Below, piece by piece: positions 50,201 to 58,846 of a DNA stretch of 64,000 nucleotides. Below the pieces are notes generated by a model. The model was not told the origin of the DNA. It saw nothing but the letters and a program-made list of their open reading frames with translations, and ran no database searches. The first letter of the stretch is position 1. Every line of letters begins with the position of its first letter. The stretch covers positions 186,001 through 250,000 of the forward strand of contig CALCJK010000009.1 in NCBI GenBank assembly GCA_937967455.1, in the 5' to 3' direction. The DNA comes from an uncultured bacterium (GTDB lineage: Bacteria > Bacteroidota > Ignavibacteria > UBA10030 > BY39). The position numbers and the translations under genes are program-made.

Positions 50201-52927
50201 TTAAAATTCCATTAGTAAACCAATTCTTAGACTCCTGGAAAAACCTGCAAATGTGTAATCATTTTTTGACATATCATTAAGCCCAAGTAAAACTGGTATT
50301 TCATCTGCACGATCTTGTGAGACAAGCAATTTTATTGCATCTTCAACATTGTATTTGGTTAGTTTTTCATAAAAAAGGTTTTTGGAATTTAGTAAATTTT
50401 TTATTTCTGCATATGATACGAGGTTAATTCCTTTCCAAATTCTAAAATTATAAAGAAGTTTTAAATCAAGTTGTTGTTTCCATGCATCATTTTTTATTGG
50501 ATTTATAGAATATAATATATCAGGTGATTTTACTAAAATATTTTTTTCTTTGATTGCTCTAAGAATGAGATTGATTCCAAACGGGAAGTTATCATAGAAT
50601 AAATTTACTAATAGTGAATGTGAATCGTCAAGGTCGTCGTAGTATGGAAACTTGAACTTGCTATGTGTTTTATATGCGTATGAATAATTAAATACTCCTT
50701 GGATATTTTTCCATTTTGGTGTATTTGCGGATAACTCAAACCCTAAAGTTTCGATTTGATATGAGTTTAAAATATAAGTTGCTAAACCTAGATCGGTTTG
50801 AATGTATTGAGGTTCTAAATTCCGCATTGTTTTTCGATTATAAAGTGTAAGATTAATTATTACATCGTTTTTTGTTTGTTTACTTAAACCTATATCAAAT
50901 TGTGTTGTATACAGAGGTTTAACCCCACTATATTTTATATTGTTAATAAAATATCGAGTTTTATAGATACTTCGAATTCTGTCAGAACTCATATAAATCA
51001 GATCGTAATCAGGTAAATAAGTAAAGGTTTGATAATTAAGAAATAAAATCGATGTATATTTTGGTAAATTGAATAAAATACCAAATCGTGGATTAATTGA
51101 TACGGATGGTTTCGTTTTAACAAAACTATCGTCATCAATTGAGGATGGATTACCCCAGCCATCAGATGGAACTGGTAAATCAGGGTGTAGCATTTTAAAA
51201 TTTTCTGGTGTTCCATATAATCTTGTATTCTTACTATTAGTTAAATCGCTTATATCCTTTAACTTATAATCGTTCGGATCCCAGATATCCATTCTAAAAC
51301 CAATGTTTAATTTAATAAGATCAAAATGAATTTTATCCTGAATGAAAAGTCCACCATAAATTGGTTTTTTAGGGCCTTCACTCCTTTTTGAGTGATTATA
51401 TTTTGAGTAATTTATTTCTCTTCCAAAATAGTCATATCCATATGAATCGATACCTCTCGCTATGAATTCGTCGAATACTTTTTGTAGTTGGGTGTGGTCT
51501 AAAAAATCAGGATTTTTTATAATTATATTTTTCAAAGTATCATTCATCTGTGCAAGAGAAAGTGGATATATCATATATTTTCTTATCCATTGTGTATTGA
51601 ATTCAGTTCCTAATGCAAAATTGTGATTATTGTACTTGTAGATAACATCGCCTTTAAATTGGAGTATCTGGTTTTTACTGAAGCTCAGGTAATCATAAAT
51701 TCTTCCGGGAAGCGCAAATTCTCCAATATATGGATCAAAAGGTACCCTTAGTCCAGGTTGTATGTAATGGAAGTAATTAGCAAAGAGAGGATTTTGATTA
51801 TAATCTCCATAATCGAAGTAGTTTTTTCTATGCTTTGGATGGGAATTCTCAAAATAAATGGATGAGTAGCTAATGCCTGCATTAAAAGACAAATTTGGTT
51901 TTACATTCCAGGATGATTTTATATAGAATATATCACTGTTAGAAATTTGTAGAGGGTGATTAAATGAGTTCATAAATGTATATGATGGTATAACCATTCT
52001 GTTCTTCATTCTTGTTGAAAACCCGCTGATAATGAATTTTAAGTCGTCTAAATTTAATGTAATTTTTTCGTTCCATAAGTAATAAATTTTTGCAGCATCA
52101 GGAATTTGACCAATTTTTACTTTATTCCAGCGTGGTTCATCAAGCATTAATAATTTTGCTGTTTCATTATATTCTTTACTACCAACTTCCTCTGGAGTAA
52201 ATACTCTTCTGTGTGCCATTGATTGAATGTAGTTAATCGTATTAAATTGGAATATAGGCCAGATGTTGTTAGAAACATTTCTTAGTTTCTCAGAATAATA
52301 ACTTTGGTGTGGATTTCTTTCAAAGGAATATTCAAACGAACCATAAAATTGTATTAAATTTGGATTATTTGGTATTAATGGCCCACCAATTGAAAAATTT
52401 GTTAATTCCGTTCCAGTGCATCTCAAATTCTTAAATCCATTAAATAAGAAATTATCTGTGACATATTCGAAACTACCGAAATATATTGGTCTTGTAGAAG
52501 TTGAAATTAAATTTATTCCACCATTTGAGAGTCTTGAATATGAAATATCATTTTCACCTGTTATCAATTGTAATTTTTCGATTATATTTTTATTAATTAT
52601 CAAAGGGGAATTACCTTTATAATCCTTGATTGAAAATCCATCTAAATTGAATTCTAAAAATTCTAATTTATCTCTTCTATACGAAGGGACAAATTCTCTT
52701 TCATTTATTGTGTAATCGGATATTGTTGTAACAATTTCAGAATAATTTCTAATGGGTAATCGAAATATTTCCTCTTTTGTTAGAATTTGGTTTTTATGGA
52801 GAGATTCTAATTTCTTTTCTGGAATTATATCGATTTCATTTTGTGTGGAATCGATCTGCACAGCATATAATAAATTTGTAACTAGAAAAAAAGTTGTGAT
52901 GATAATAAAATATTTTAATTTTTCCAT
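50201..52927 (-). CDS. TonB-dependent receptor-like outer-membrane protein
   Basis: The 908-residue protein has a signal peptide ending near LLYAV. A plug-like domain follows (LTKEEIFRLPIRNYSEIV, FNLDGFSIKD, LINKNIIEKLQLITGENDISYSRLSNGGINLIST), then a long barrel ending RSLRIGLLMEF with terminal Phe. It lacks the carboxypeptidase-like N-terminal domain present in the receptor at 56055. AAGGAGCGG precedes the ATG. Cargo is unknown. A 19-codon ORF with a perfect Shine-Dalgarno lies about 130 bases upstream on the same strand. Confidence 0.8.
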   Translation of the reverse strand: MEKLKYFIIITTFFLVTNLLYAVQIDSTQNEIDIIPEKKLESLHKNQILTKEEIFRLPIRNYSEIVTTISDYTINEREFVPSYRRDKLEFLEFNLDGFSIKDYKGNSPLIINKNIIEKLQLITGENDISYSRLSNGGINLISTSTRPIYFGSFEYVTDNFLFNGFKNLRCTGTELTNFSIGGPLIPNNPNLIQFYGSFEYSFERNPHQSYYSEKLRNVSNNIWPIFQFNTINYIQSMAHRRVFTPEEVGSKEYNETAKLLMLDEPRWNKVKIGQIPDAAKIYYLWNEKITLNLDDLKFIISGFSTRMKNRMVIPSYTFMNSFNHPLQISNSDIFYIKSSWNVKPNLSFNAGISYSSIYFENSHPKHRKNYFDYGDYNQNPLFANYFHYIQPGLRVPFDPYIGEFALPGRIYDYLSFSKNQILQFKGDVIYKYNNHNFALGTEFNTQWIRKYMIYPLSLAQMNDTLKNIIIKNPDFLDHTQLQKVFDEFIARGIDSYGYDYFGREINYSKYNHSKRSEGPKKPIYGGLFIQDKIHFDLIKLNIGFRMDIWDPNDYKLKDISDLTNSKNTRLYGTPENFKMLHPDLPVPSDGWGNPSSIDDDSFVKTKPSVSINPRFGILFNLPKYTSILFLNYQTFTYLPDYDLIYMSSDRIRSIYKTRYFINNIKYSGVKPLYTTQFDIGLSKQTKNDVIINLTLYNRKTMRNLEPQYIQTDLGLATYILNSYQIETLGFELSANTPKWKNIQGVFNYSYAYKTHSKFKFPYYDDLDDSHSLLVNLFYDNFPFGINLILRAIKEKNILVKSPDILYSINPIKNDAWKQQLDLKLLYNFRIWKGINLVSYAEIKNLLNSKNLFYEKLTKYNVEDAIKLLVSQDRADEIPVLLGLNDMSKNDYTFAGFSRSLRIGLLMEF

Positions 52928-53300
52928 GACCGCTCCTTAAATATTGATTATATTTAAAATTGTTTTTCAAGTAATCAATGGTCATAATAATTGGGAATAT
53001 TTTTTCATTTTCTGTTTTTCTTAATCTATTATATGTCCCCTTGTTTATGGTGTGAATCCTATTCTAAATTCAACTTAAATAGTATGTTTATTATGAAAAA
53101 ACCATCTAAGTTTCGCATATAAACCTCCTTTTATTTTGTTAAAAGAATTCTATTAAAATTTAGGAAAAAAATTATTAATTGTCAAGCTCATTAGTTGGGT
53201 TGTATATAATCCTGATGGATTTTTCGAAATCTGAAGAGTAAAGTCTATATTTGCAAAAATTTAATGTATTTTGTTTAACAGTTGTTTAGTTTGTTAAGCT
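52928..53300 (-). other. intergenic region between yidC and a TonB receptor
   Basis: This is a 373-base AT-rich gap. The only structured item found is a 19-codon ORF with a strong ribosome-binding site, listed separately. A weak inverted repeat TTAACA/TGTTAA at about 53266-53298, just after the yidC stop, lacks a convincing T-run. No tRNA or known RNA motif was seen. Confidence 0.5.
53059..53118 (-). CDS. possible 19-residue leader peptide
   Basis: ATG at 53118 (minus strand) follows a perfect AAGGAGG five bases upstream and opens 19 codons, ending TAG at 53059. The peptide MRNLDGFFIINILFKLNLE is rich in hydrophobic and Asn/Leu residues. It precedes the TonB receptor gene at 52927. It could be a regulatory leader, or the remnant 5' end of a lost gene. 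Confidence 0.3.
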   Translation of the reverse strand: MRNLDGFFIINILFKLNLE

Positions 53301-55082
53301 TTATTTTTTCATCTTAGGCATATTTTGTGATAGTTTGCTCATAATTCCGCCCGATTTTTTCTTGGGTTCAACTTTTCGTAACGGTTCATTCTTGTGTTTT
53401 TTTGTTATGTACATTTGCTGTGCGATAGAGAGCAAATTGAACATAAAGTAATATAAATTTAATCCCGAAGGTAGAAAGTTAAACAGAAGGGTTAACAGTA
53501 GTGGCATTAACCAGACCATCATTTTTTGTCGTGGATCTTTAACTGTTAGTTTCTGTTGTATGAACATGGTTATTCCCATTGCCAGAGCAAGTCCACTTAA
53601 TTCTCGAATTCCAAAAATTGGAATTGCAAAAGGCAGTGTTATAAGTACATCGGGAATAGATAGATCTGTTATCCACCATATGAAGTGAGCTTGTCGGAGC
53701 TCAATTGCAGAACTAAACACTGCCCATAGAGCGTAAAGAATTGGAAGCTGTAAAAGTAATGGTAAACAACCACCAGCTGGATTTACTCCATAATCTTTAT
53801 ACAGACGCATTATGGCCTGATTCATTTTTTGAGGATCGCTTTTATATTTTTCTCGCACTTCCTCAATCATTGGTTGAAGTGCCTGCATCTTTTGCATTGA
53901 ACGCATACTGCTTTTAGTGAGAGGATGTAGTAGTAGTTTTATTATTATCGAAAATATTATTATTACAATTCCGTAATTAGGAATAAAGCTTCTTAGAAAT
54001 TGAAACAAGGGAATCATGAAATATTCTGCAATTGGGCGAATAATCCATGCGGCACCTAAACTCATTATTTGATCTAAATCAACTTTATAGCTTTTGATAA
54101 CATCAAAATCCAATGGGCCAAGAAACAATTCGAATCTTGCTAAAGAATCTTTATCTCCATAATATGGCATTTTAAGTGCAATATTGTAGGTTTTTTTCAA
54201 ACCGTTATTTGGCATTTTTTTACTAAATCCTTCTAAGTATGCACCAGTAGATTTTTTATCTTTTGAAATTATTGCAACTGCAAAATATTTTGTTCTGGTA
54301 GCAATCCAATCGGTTACGCCACTTATATTTGTCTTACTGAGCTCTTCACCTGTTGCATCAAGAGTTGTAAGTTCTCCACCTGCATAAGCAAAAGCATGAG
54401 CATTATTTGATTCATCAACGCTGTTATGCTCGGCATATCTGAGTCCGTTTTCCCATGTAACCTGATATTCAAAGTTGGCAATTATTGGTTCCATTTTAGT
54501 GAGTTTATATTCAACCTCCACCGAATATTGCCTATTTTTGAAAATAATATGTTTCTCAAATCTGGAACCATTGCCAATATCGAGAGTTAAAATTACTCGA
54601 TATGATGAATCATTGTAAAGTTTAATTTTTTCCCAGTTTGAGATATTTGAGGAGAAAAATAAATTTCTTGTGTTGATAAGTCGTCCATCTGAAGAATTGA
54701 ATAGTAAACTAAAGTCTCCTCCTTTATCATAATCTACAAGTTGAACTGGATATTTTTTATCCCATGTTTTGTATTCTTTCAATTCCCACTTCCGTATCAA
54801 TCCACCTTTGGTTGTAATTTCAGCAATGTAATTATCAGTTTCAATTATTGCAATTTTTTCTTGACCAGTTATAAATTTTGAAAAGTATTTTCCTAATGAA
54901 TCTTTTTCGACACTTGAAATTTCTTCTTTTACAGGTTCAACAATTTTTTCCTGGATTCTTTCTTGTGTTATTGTATCAATGTTTTGAATTTGCTGTGGAG
55001 GAGTGTGCGGTGTATTGTACCACATCCATAACATTAATATTATTCCAATTAAAATAAAACCAATTACACTGTTTCTGTCCAT
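53301..55082 (-). CDS. yidC: membrane protein insertase YidC
   Basis: The 593-residue protein has an N-terminal helix (IGFILIGIILMLWMWY), a large periplasmic beta domain, and the conserved insertase core: SSMRSMQKMQALQPMIEEV with the groove Arg, YKDYGVNPAGGCLPLLLQLP, FIWWITDLSIPD and the final helices. The C-terminus is strongly basic, which suits ribosome contact. It has the long Gram-negative form with about six membrane helices. It ends the rpmH-rnpA-yidD-yidC block and inserts inner-membrane proteins such as the many respiratory subunits encoded here. Confidence 0.95.
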   Translation of the reverse strand: MDRNSVIGFILIGIILMLWMWYNTPHTPPQQIQNIDTITQERIQEKIVEPVKEEISSVEKDSLGKYFSKFITGQEKIAIIETDNYIAEITTKGGLIRKWELKEYKTWDKKYPVQLVDYDKGGDFSLLFNSSDGRLINTRNLFFSSNISNWEKIKLYNDSSYRVILTLDIGNGSRFEKHIIFKNRQYSVEVEYKLTKMEPIIANFEYQVTWENGLRYAEHNSVDESNNAHAFAYAGGELTTLDATGEELSKTNISGVTDWIATRTKYFAVAIISKDKKSTGAYLEGFSKKMPNNGLKKTYNIALKMPYYGDKDSLARFELFLGPLDFDVIKSYKVDLDQIMSLGAAWIIRPIAEYFMIPLFQFLRSFIPNYGIVIIIFSIIIKLLLHPLTKSSMRSMQKMQALQPMIEEVREKYKSDPQKMNQAIMRLYKDYGVNPAGGCLPLLLQLPILYALWAVFSSAIELRQAHFIWWITDLSIPDVLITLPFAIPIFGIRELSGLALAMGITMFIQQKLTVKDPRQKMMVWLMPLLLTLLFNFLPSGLNLYYFMFNLLSIAQQMYITKKHKNEPLRKVEPKKKSGGIMSKLSQNMPKMKK

Positions 55083-55102
55083 CTTTTCTCCATTAAAATT
55101 TA

Positions 55103-55315
55103 TTAAGGCAGTGGGTCATATCCACCTTTGTTTAGTGGATGACACCTAGAAATTCTTTTAATACTTAACCATAATGCTTTTAAAAAATTGTATTTTTGAA
55201 AAGCTTCAAGCGAATATTCTGAACAGGTCGGATAAAATCTACAAGTGTTAGCAGGTAAGAGAGGTGAAATTAGTAACCTGTAGAATTTTATCGCATAAAT
55301 AGCTAATATCTTCAT
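55103..55315 (-). CDS. yidD: membrane protein insertion efficiency factor YidD
   Basis: The 70-residue protein matches the YidD family: CRFYPTCSEYSLEAF, with the three conserved Cys counting the later RCHPLNKGGYDPLP. A short amphipathic N-terminus (IYAIKFYRLLISPLL) binds the membrane. It overlaps rnpA by 4 nt and is followed after 20 bases by yidC, the standard order. Confidence 0.95.
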   Translation of the reverse strand: MKILAIYAIKFYRLLISPLLPANTCRFYPTCSEYSLEAFQKYNFLKALWLSIKRISRCHPLNKGGYDPLP

Positions 55316-55713
55316 ATTGTATCTTTTCTGATAATTTCGTCTCTAATTAAAAGTAAAGTATCAACAATTTCTTCAGATATTTGCTGATATTTGATTTTCT
55401 CATCTTCGATTATTTGTTTAAAATAAAATATGATTGAAATATTATAAGTATTTTTTGTTTCGGTATCTAAAATGTGTTTATTTAATCGATAACTTTCGCG
55501 CATCAAGCGTTTGCATCTATTTCTTATTATAGCTCTTTTGATTTTTCTATTGACTGTGAATCCAACTAGTATTTTCTTTTCTTTTGATTCTATTTTTTCT
55601 GTTAGATATATGCAAGTTATAAAGTTTTTATAAATTTTTGTGCCAGAACTAAAGAGCTTCTGGAAATTCTTTTTGCCTCTTAAGATTTCTGATTTTTTGA
55701 GTGTATATCTCAA
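55312..55713 (-). CDS. rnpA: ribonuclease P protein component
   Basis: The 133-residue protein has the family pattern: LKKSEILRGKKNFQKLFSSG at the start, LVGFTVNRKIKRAIIRNRCKRLMRES with the RNR motif, then a helix. It starts at TTG 55713, seven bases after the rpmH stop, with no alternative ATG close by. The protein binds the RNase P RNA in 5' tRNA processing. It is slightly longer than the E. coli protein. Confidence 0.93.
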   Translation of the reverse strand: MRYTLKKSEILRGKKNFQKLFSSGTKIYKNFITCIYLTEKIESKEKKILVGFTVNRKIKRAIIRNRCKRLMRESYRLNKHILDTETKNTYNISIIFYFKQIIEDEKIKYQQISEEIVDTLLLIRDEIIRKDTI

Positions 55714-55720
55714 AAATATA

Positions 55721-55867
55721 TTACTTTTCGTCGCTAACTGTTAATTTTTTTCTGCCTTTTGCGCGCCTGCGCGAGATTACAGCACGACCTGTTTTAGTTT
55801 TCATCCTTGCTCTGAATCCATGCTTATTGCGTCTTTTTCGATTACTTGGTTGAAAAGTTCTTTTCAT
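55721..55867 (-). CDS. rpmH: 50S ribosomal protein L34
   Basis: ATG at 55867 opens 48 codons beginning [20 protein letters not shown] and including [19 protein letters not shown], the nearly invariant L34 sequence. The C-terminus is [18 protein letters not shown] precedes the start. The stop TAA lies seven bases before rnpA. A hairpin with a T-run, listed separately, lies in the leader. dnaA, which often neighbours rpmH, is not the divergent gene here. Confidence 0.96.
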   Translation of the reverse strand: MKRTFQPSNRKRRNKHGFRARMKTKTGRAVISRRRAKGRKKLTVSDEK

Positions 55868-55895
55868 ATAATTTCCTTTATTTAATTATTATGAT

Positions 55896-55924
55896 AAAAA
55901 AAAGGATTGTTTAATGACAATCCT
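55896..55924 (-). terminator. hairpin with T-run in the rpmH leader (attenuator candidate)
   Basis: Read on the minus strand, AGGATTGT and ACAATCCT form a perfect 8-bp stem around a six-base loop, followed by about eight T, ending 28 bases before the rpmH ATG. The plus strand lacks a T-run, so the element points toward rpmH. The upstream gene is divergent, so there is no minus-strand transcript to end other than that of rpmH itself. Confidence 0.6.
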
Positions 55925-55989
55925 ACAATTTAATTTCTGATTCTATTTAAAGATAATTAAATTTAAGCTAAAAACAAAGTAGTAATTAA

Positions 55990-56018
55990 TTGCATTTTAT
56001 CTAAAAGTATTGTATTTT
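55990..56018 (+). promoter_or_regulatory. sigma-70-like promoter candidate
   Basis: TTGCAT at 55990-55995 and TATTTT at 56013-56018 are 17 bases apart and end 36 bases before the TonB receptor start. The low-complexity background makes this weak. Confidence 0.3.
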
Positions 56019-56054
56019 ATTCGTAAAAATTTTAATAGTAGAAGGTTTATATAA

Positions 56055-58826
56055 ATGAGAAATAAAATTTATTTTCTCCTTTTTATAATTCTTAATGGGT
56101 TATGTTTTGGAGGTAATACTGGGAAAATTGCAGGAAAGGTAGTTGATGCTAAAACAAACGAACCTTTAATTGGCGTTAATGTTTTAATCGAAGGTACTAA
56201 TTTGGGTGCAGCAACAGATATTGATGGAAATTATACTATACTCAATATTCCTCCTGGCACATATGTCCTAAAGGCTTCAATCCTTGGCTACAATCCTGTT
56301 ACAATTAAAAATGTGAATGTGCAGATAGACTTAACAACAAGACAAGACTTTGCACTAAATGAAACAGTTCTTGAGGTTAAAGAGGTAGTGGTCACAGCCG
56401 AACGACCTATGGTTCAGAAAGATTTAACTGCTTCTACAGCCATTGTAAATGCAGAAGCTATTCAAGCATTACCTGTTAGAGAATTTACACAGCTAATAAA
56501 TCTTCAGGCAGGTGTCATGGCTGGACATGTTCGAGGTGGTAGAAGTGGTGAAATCGCATACTGGGTAGATGGTGTTCCTGTAACTGATGTTTACGATGGC
56601 GGTGTTGTTATAGAAGTTGGAAAAGATGCTATTCAGGAACTTCAAATGATAAGCGGCGCATTCAACGCTGAATATGGGCAAGCAATGTCAGCAATTGTAA
56701 ATATAAGCACTAAAGATGGAGGAAATGAATATAGGGGAAGTTTTACCACATATTTTGGAGATAACCTTAGTAGTCACAAAGATATATTTTTAGCTATTGA
56801 CAGAATAGATCCATATTCAATTCATAATTATGAAGGAAGCTTCAGCGGACCAATTTTGATGAACAAAATTTTCTTTTACCTTAATGCACGCTATTATTAC
56901 AATAGCGGTTGGTTGTGGGGTATTCGAAAATTTAACCCCTGGGATATTACAAAAAATGCTGATCCAGATGTAACAAAGTGGATAATTAACAAATCTGGAG
57001 ATAACAAACTTGTACCAATGAACTGGAACAAGAAAGTGTACTTGCAAATAAAAGCTTCATATAATATCTTACCGTCGCTAAAATTTACTCATAATTACTT
57101 CCTTGATAAAGTAAATTACCAGGATTACGATTTTTCTCTAAAATATAATCCAGATGGTAATTTGCAGAGATTCAGAATTGGTTACTCCAATATCTCTACT
57201 TTAACTCACACATTATCGAGTAATACTTTTTACACAATTGGAATCTCAAACTTTTTTAAGAGTTATTGGCATTATCAATATAAAGATCCACACGATCCAC
57301 GATATACTCATCCAAATTTAATTAATCAACAACCACCATATAGCTTCAGAACTGGTGGCGGAAATCTAAGCAGGTTCAGAAGATTTACTGAAACCTGGAC
57401 AGGCAAGGCTGATTTGACTTCACAAATTACTCAAACACATCTTGTGAAAATGGGTGTTGAATTTAGGCAACATCAAATCAGTTATGAAGATATAAACCTC
57501 ATTCCTTCGGATGCAGACTTAAGCAGAAATCCAAACACTGATAAAGATGACAACAATCCATTTATACAGACGCGTATTGGAGATATTTCAGGATATTCTT
57601 ACAATTATTATAAACGTAAACCAATAGAATTTTCTGCATATATACAGGATAAGATGGAGTTTAAAGATATGATTGTTAATATCGGAGTAAGGGGAGATTT
57701 CTTCAGATCTGATGGCTGGATATTATCTGATCCATCTGATCCTAATGTATTCGATCCTCTAAAACCATCTAATAGATTTCATGATTATAATGGCGATGGA
57801 GTAAAACAAGACAATGAGCCTGATAAGACTTTAGAGGAAAGAATGAGCTATTGGTATAAAAGACCTTCTGATAAGTTTCAGATATCTCCAAGAGTTGGTA
57901 TTGCATTTCCTATAACAGATAGAGGCATAATTCACTTCTCGTATGGTCACTTTTTCCAGCTTCCGGCATTTGATTTACTTTATCAAAATCCATACTTCAA
58001 ACTCGGTACTGGAACAGGAAATATCGGTGTTGTTGGTAATGCGGATTTGAAGCCACAACAGACAGTAAGCTATGAAATCGGATTACAACAACAGTTAACT
58101 GACAACCTGAGTATGTTTTTAACAGGTTATGTAAGAGATATTAGAAATTTGGCAGGTACAACCGCTGAAGAGATTTTTATATTTGGTGGTTCTGCAAAAT
58201 ATAGTAAATATGTAAATAGCGATTTTGGTTTTGTACGCGGAATAATTGTTTCACTTAACCAGAGATTTACACAAGGCATTTCTGCAACGCTCGATTATAC
58301 TTACCAGATTGCAAAAGGTAATTCGAGTGATCCTACAGCAACTCGTAATGCAATTGCAGGTGGAAGATTACCAGAAATGCAACTAGTACCACTTGATTGG
58401 GATCAGCGACATACACTCAATTCAACTATCAACTATGTGGTGCCGAACAATTGGGGGCTAAGTTTTATTGTTCAATATGGCAGCGGAACACCTTATACAC
58501 CACCTCAATCTGCAGACATTGGTGTACTGTTAATTAATAGCGAAACTAAACCGTCGTATATCAATGTTGATATGAGAGCTTACAAGGATTTTGTTCTCAA
58601 AAATTTTAGAATAAGTATTTTTACGCGAATAATAAACATCTTTGATATTAAAAATCAGATTAATGTTTATGATGATACTGGCAGGGCTGATTATACAATT
58701 TATGAACTTCAAGCACGTCGTAATCAACAACCAGAACTCGTAAATACATTGGGTGAGTATTTTAGAAATCCAACATTTTATTCTCAACCCAGGACAATTG
58801 AATTAGGAGTATCTTTTTATTTTTAA
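56055..58826 (+). CDS. TonB-dependent receptor with carboxypeptidase-regulatory-like domain
   Basis: The 923-residue protein starts with a signal peptide ending near CFGGN. A carboxypeptidase-regulatory-like domain follows (GKIAGKVVDAKTNEPLIGVN, IDGNYTILNIPPGTYVLKA), then a plug with VVVTAERPMVQKDL, GRSGEIAYWVDGVPVTD and FNAEYGQAMSAIVNIS. The barrel ends ELGVSFYF with the terminal Phe typical of outer-membrane barrels. This is the Bacteroidota-type receptor (SusC-like in layout). It is followed closely by a giant exoprotein and a PorV-like gene, a trio that may act together in secretion or uptake at the surface. Confidence 0.85.
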   Translation: MRNKIYFLLFIILNGLCFGGNTGKIAGKVVDAKTNEPLIGVNVLIEGTNLGAATDIDGNYTILNIPPGTYVLKASILGYNPVTIKNVNVQIDLTTRQDFALNETVLEVKEVVVTAERPMVQKDLTASTAIVNAEAIQALPVREFTQLINLQAGVMAGHVRGGRSGEIAYWVDGVPVTDVYDGGVVIEVGKDAIQELQMISGAFNAEYGQAMSAIVNISTKDGGNEYRGSFTTYFGDNLSSHKDIFLAIDRIDPYSIHNYEGSFSGPILMNKIFFYLNARYYYNSGWLWGIRKFNPWDITKNADPDVTKWIINKSGDNKLVPMNWNKKVYLQIKASYNILPSLKFTHNYFLDKVNYQDYDFSLKYNPDGNLQRFRIGYSNISTLTHTLSSNTFYTIGISNFFKSYWHYQYKDPHDPRYTHPNLINQQPPYSFRTGGGNLSRFRRFTETWTGKADLTSQITQTHLVKMGVEFRQHQISYEDINLIPSDADLSRNPNTDKDDNNPFIQTRIGDISGYSYNYYKRKPIEFSAYIQDKMEFKDMIVNIGVRGDFFRSDGWILSDPSDPNVFDPLKPSNRFHDYNGDGVKQDNEPDKTLEERMSYWYKRPSDKFQISPRVGIAFPITDRGIIHFSYGHFFQLPAFDLLYQNPYFKLGTGTGNIGVVGNADLKPQQTVSYEIGLQQQLTDNLSMFLTGYVRDIRNLAGTTAEEIFIFGGSAKYSKYVNSDFGFVRGIIVSLNQRFTQGISATLDYTYQIAKGNSSDPTATRNAIAGGRLPEMQLVPLDWDQRHTLNSTINYVVPNNWGLSFIVQYGSGTPYTPPQSADIGVLLINSETKPSYINVDMRAYKDFVLKNFRISIFTRIINIFDIKNQINVYDDTGRADYTIYELQARRNQQPELVNTLGEYFRNPTFYSQPRTIELGVSFYF

Positions 58827-58846
58827 AAAAAATATTGAATACAAAT

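Noticed and set aside
55868-56054. Replication origin beside rpmH
   Set aside because: No dnaA gene and no cluster of TTATCCACA-like boxes; only the leader hairpin and a weak promoter were seen.
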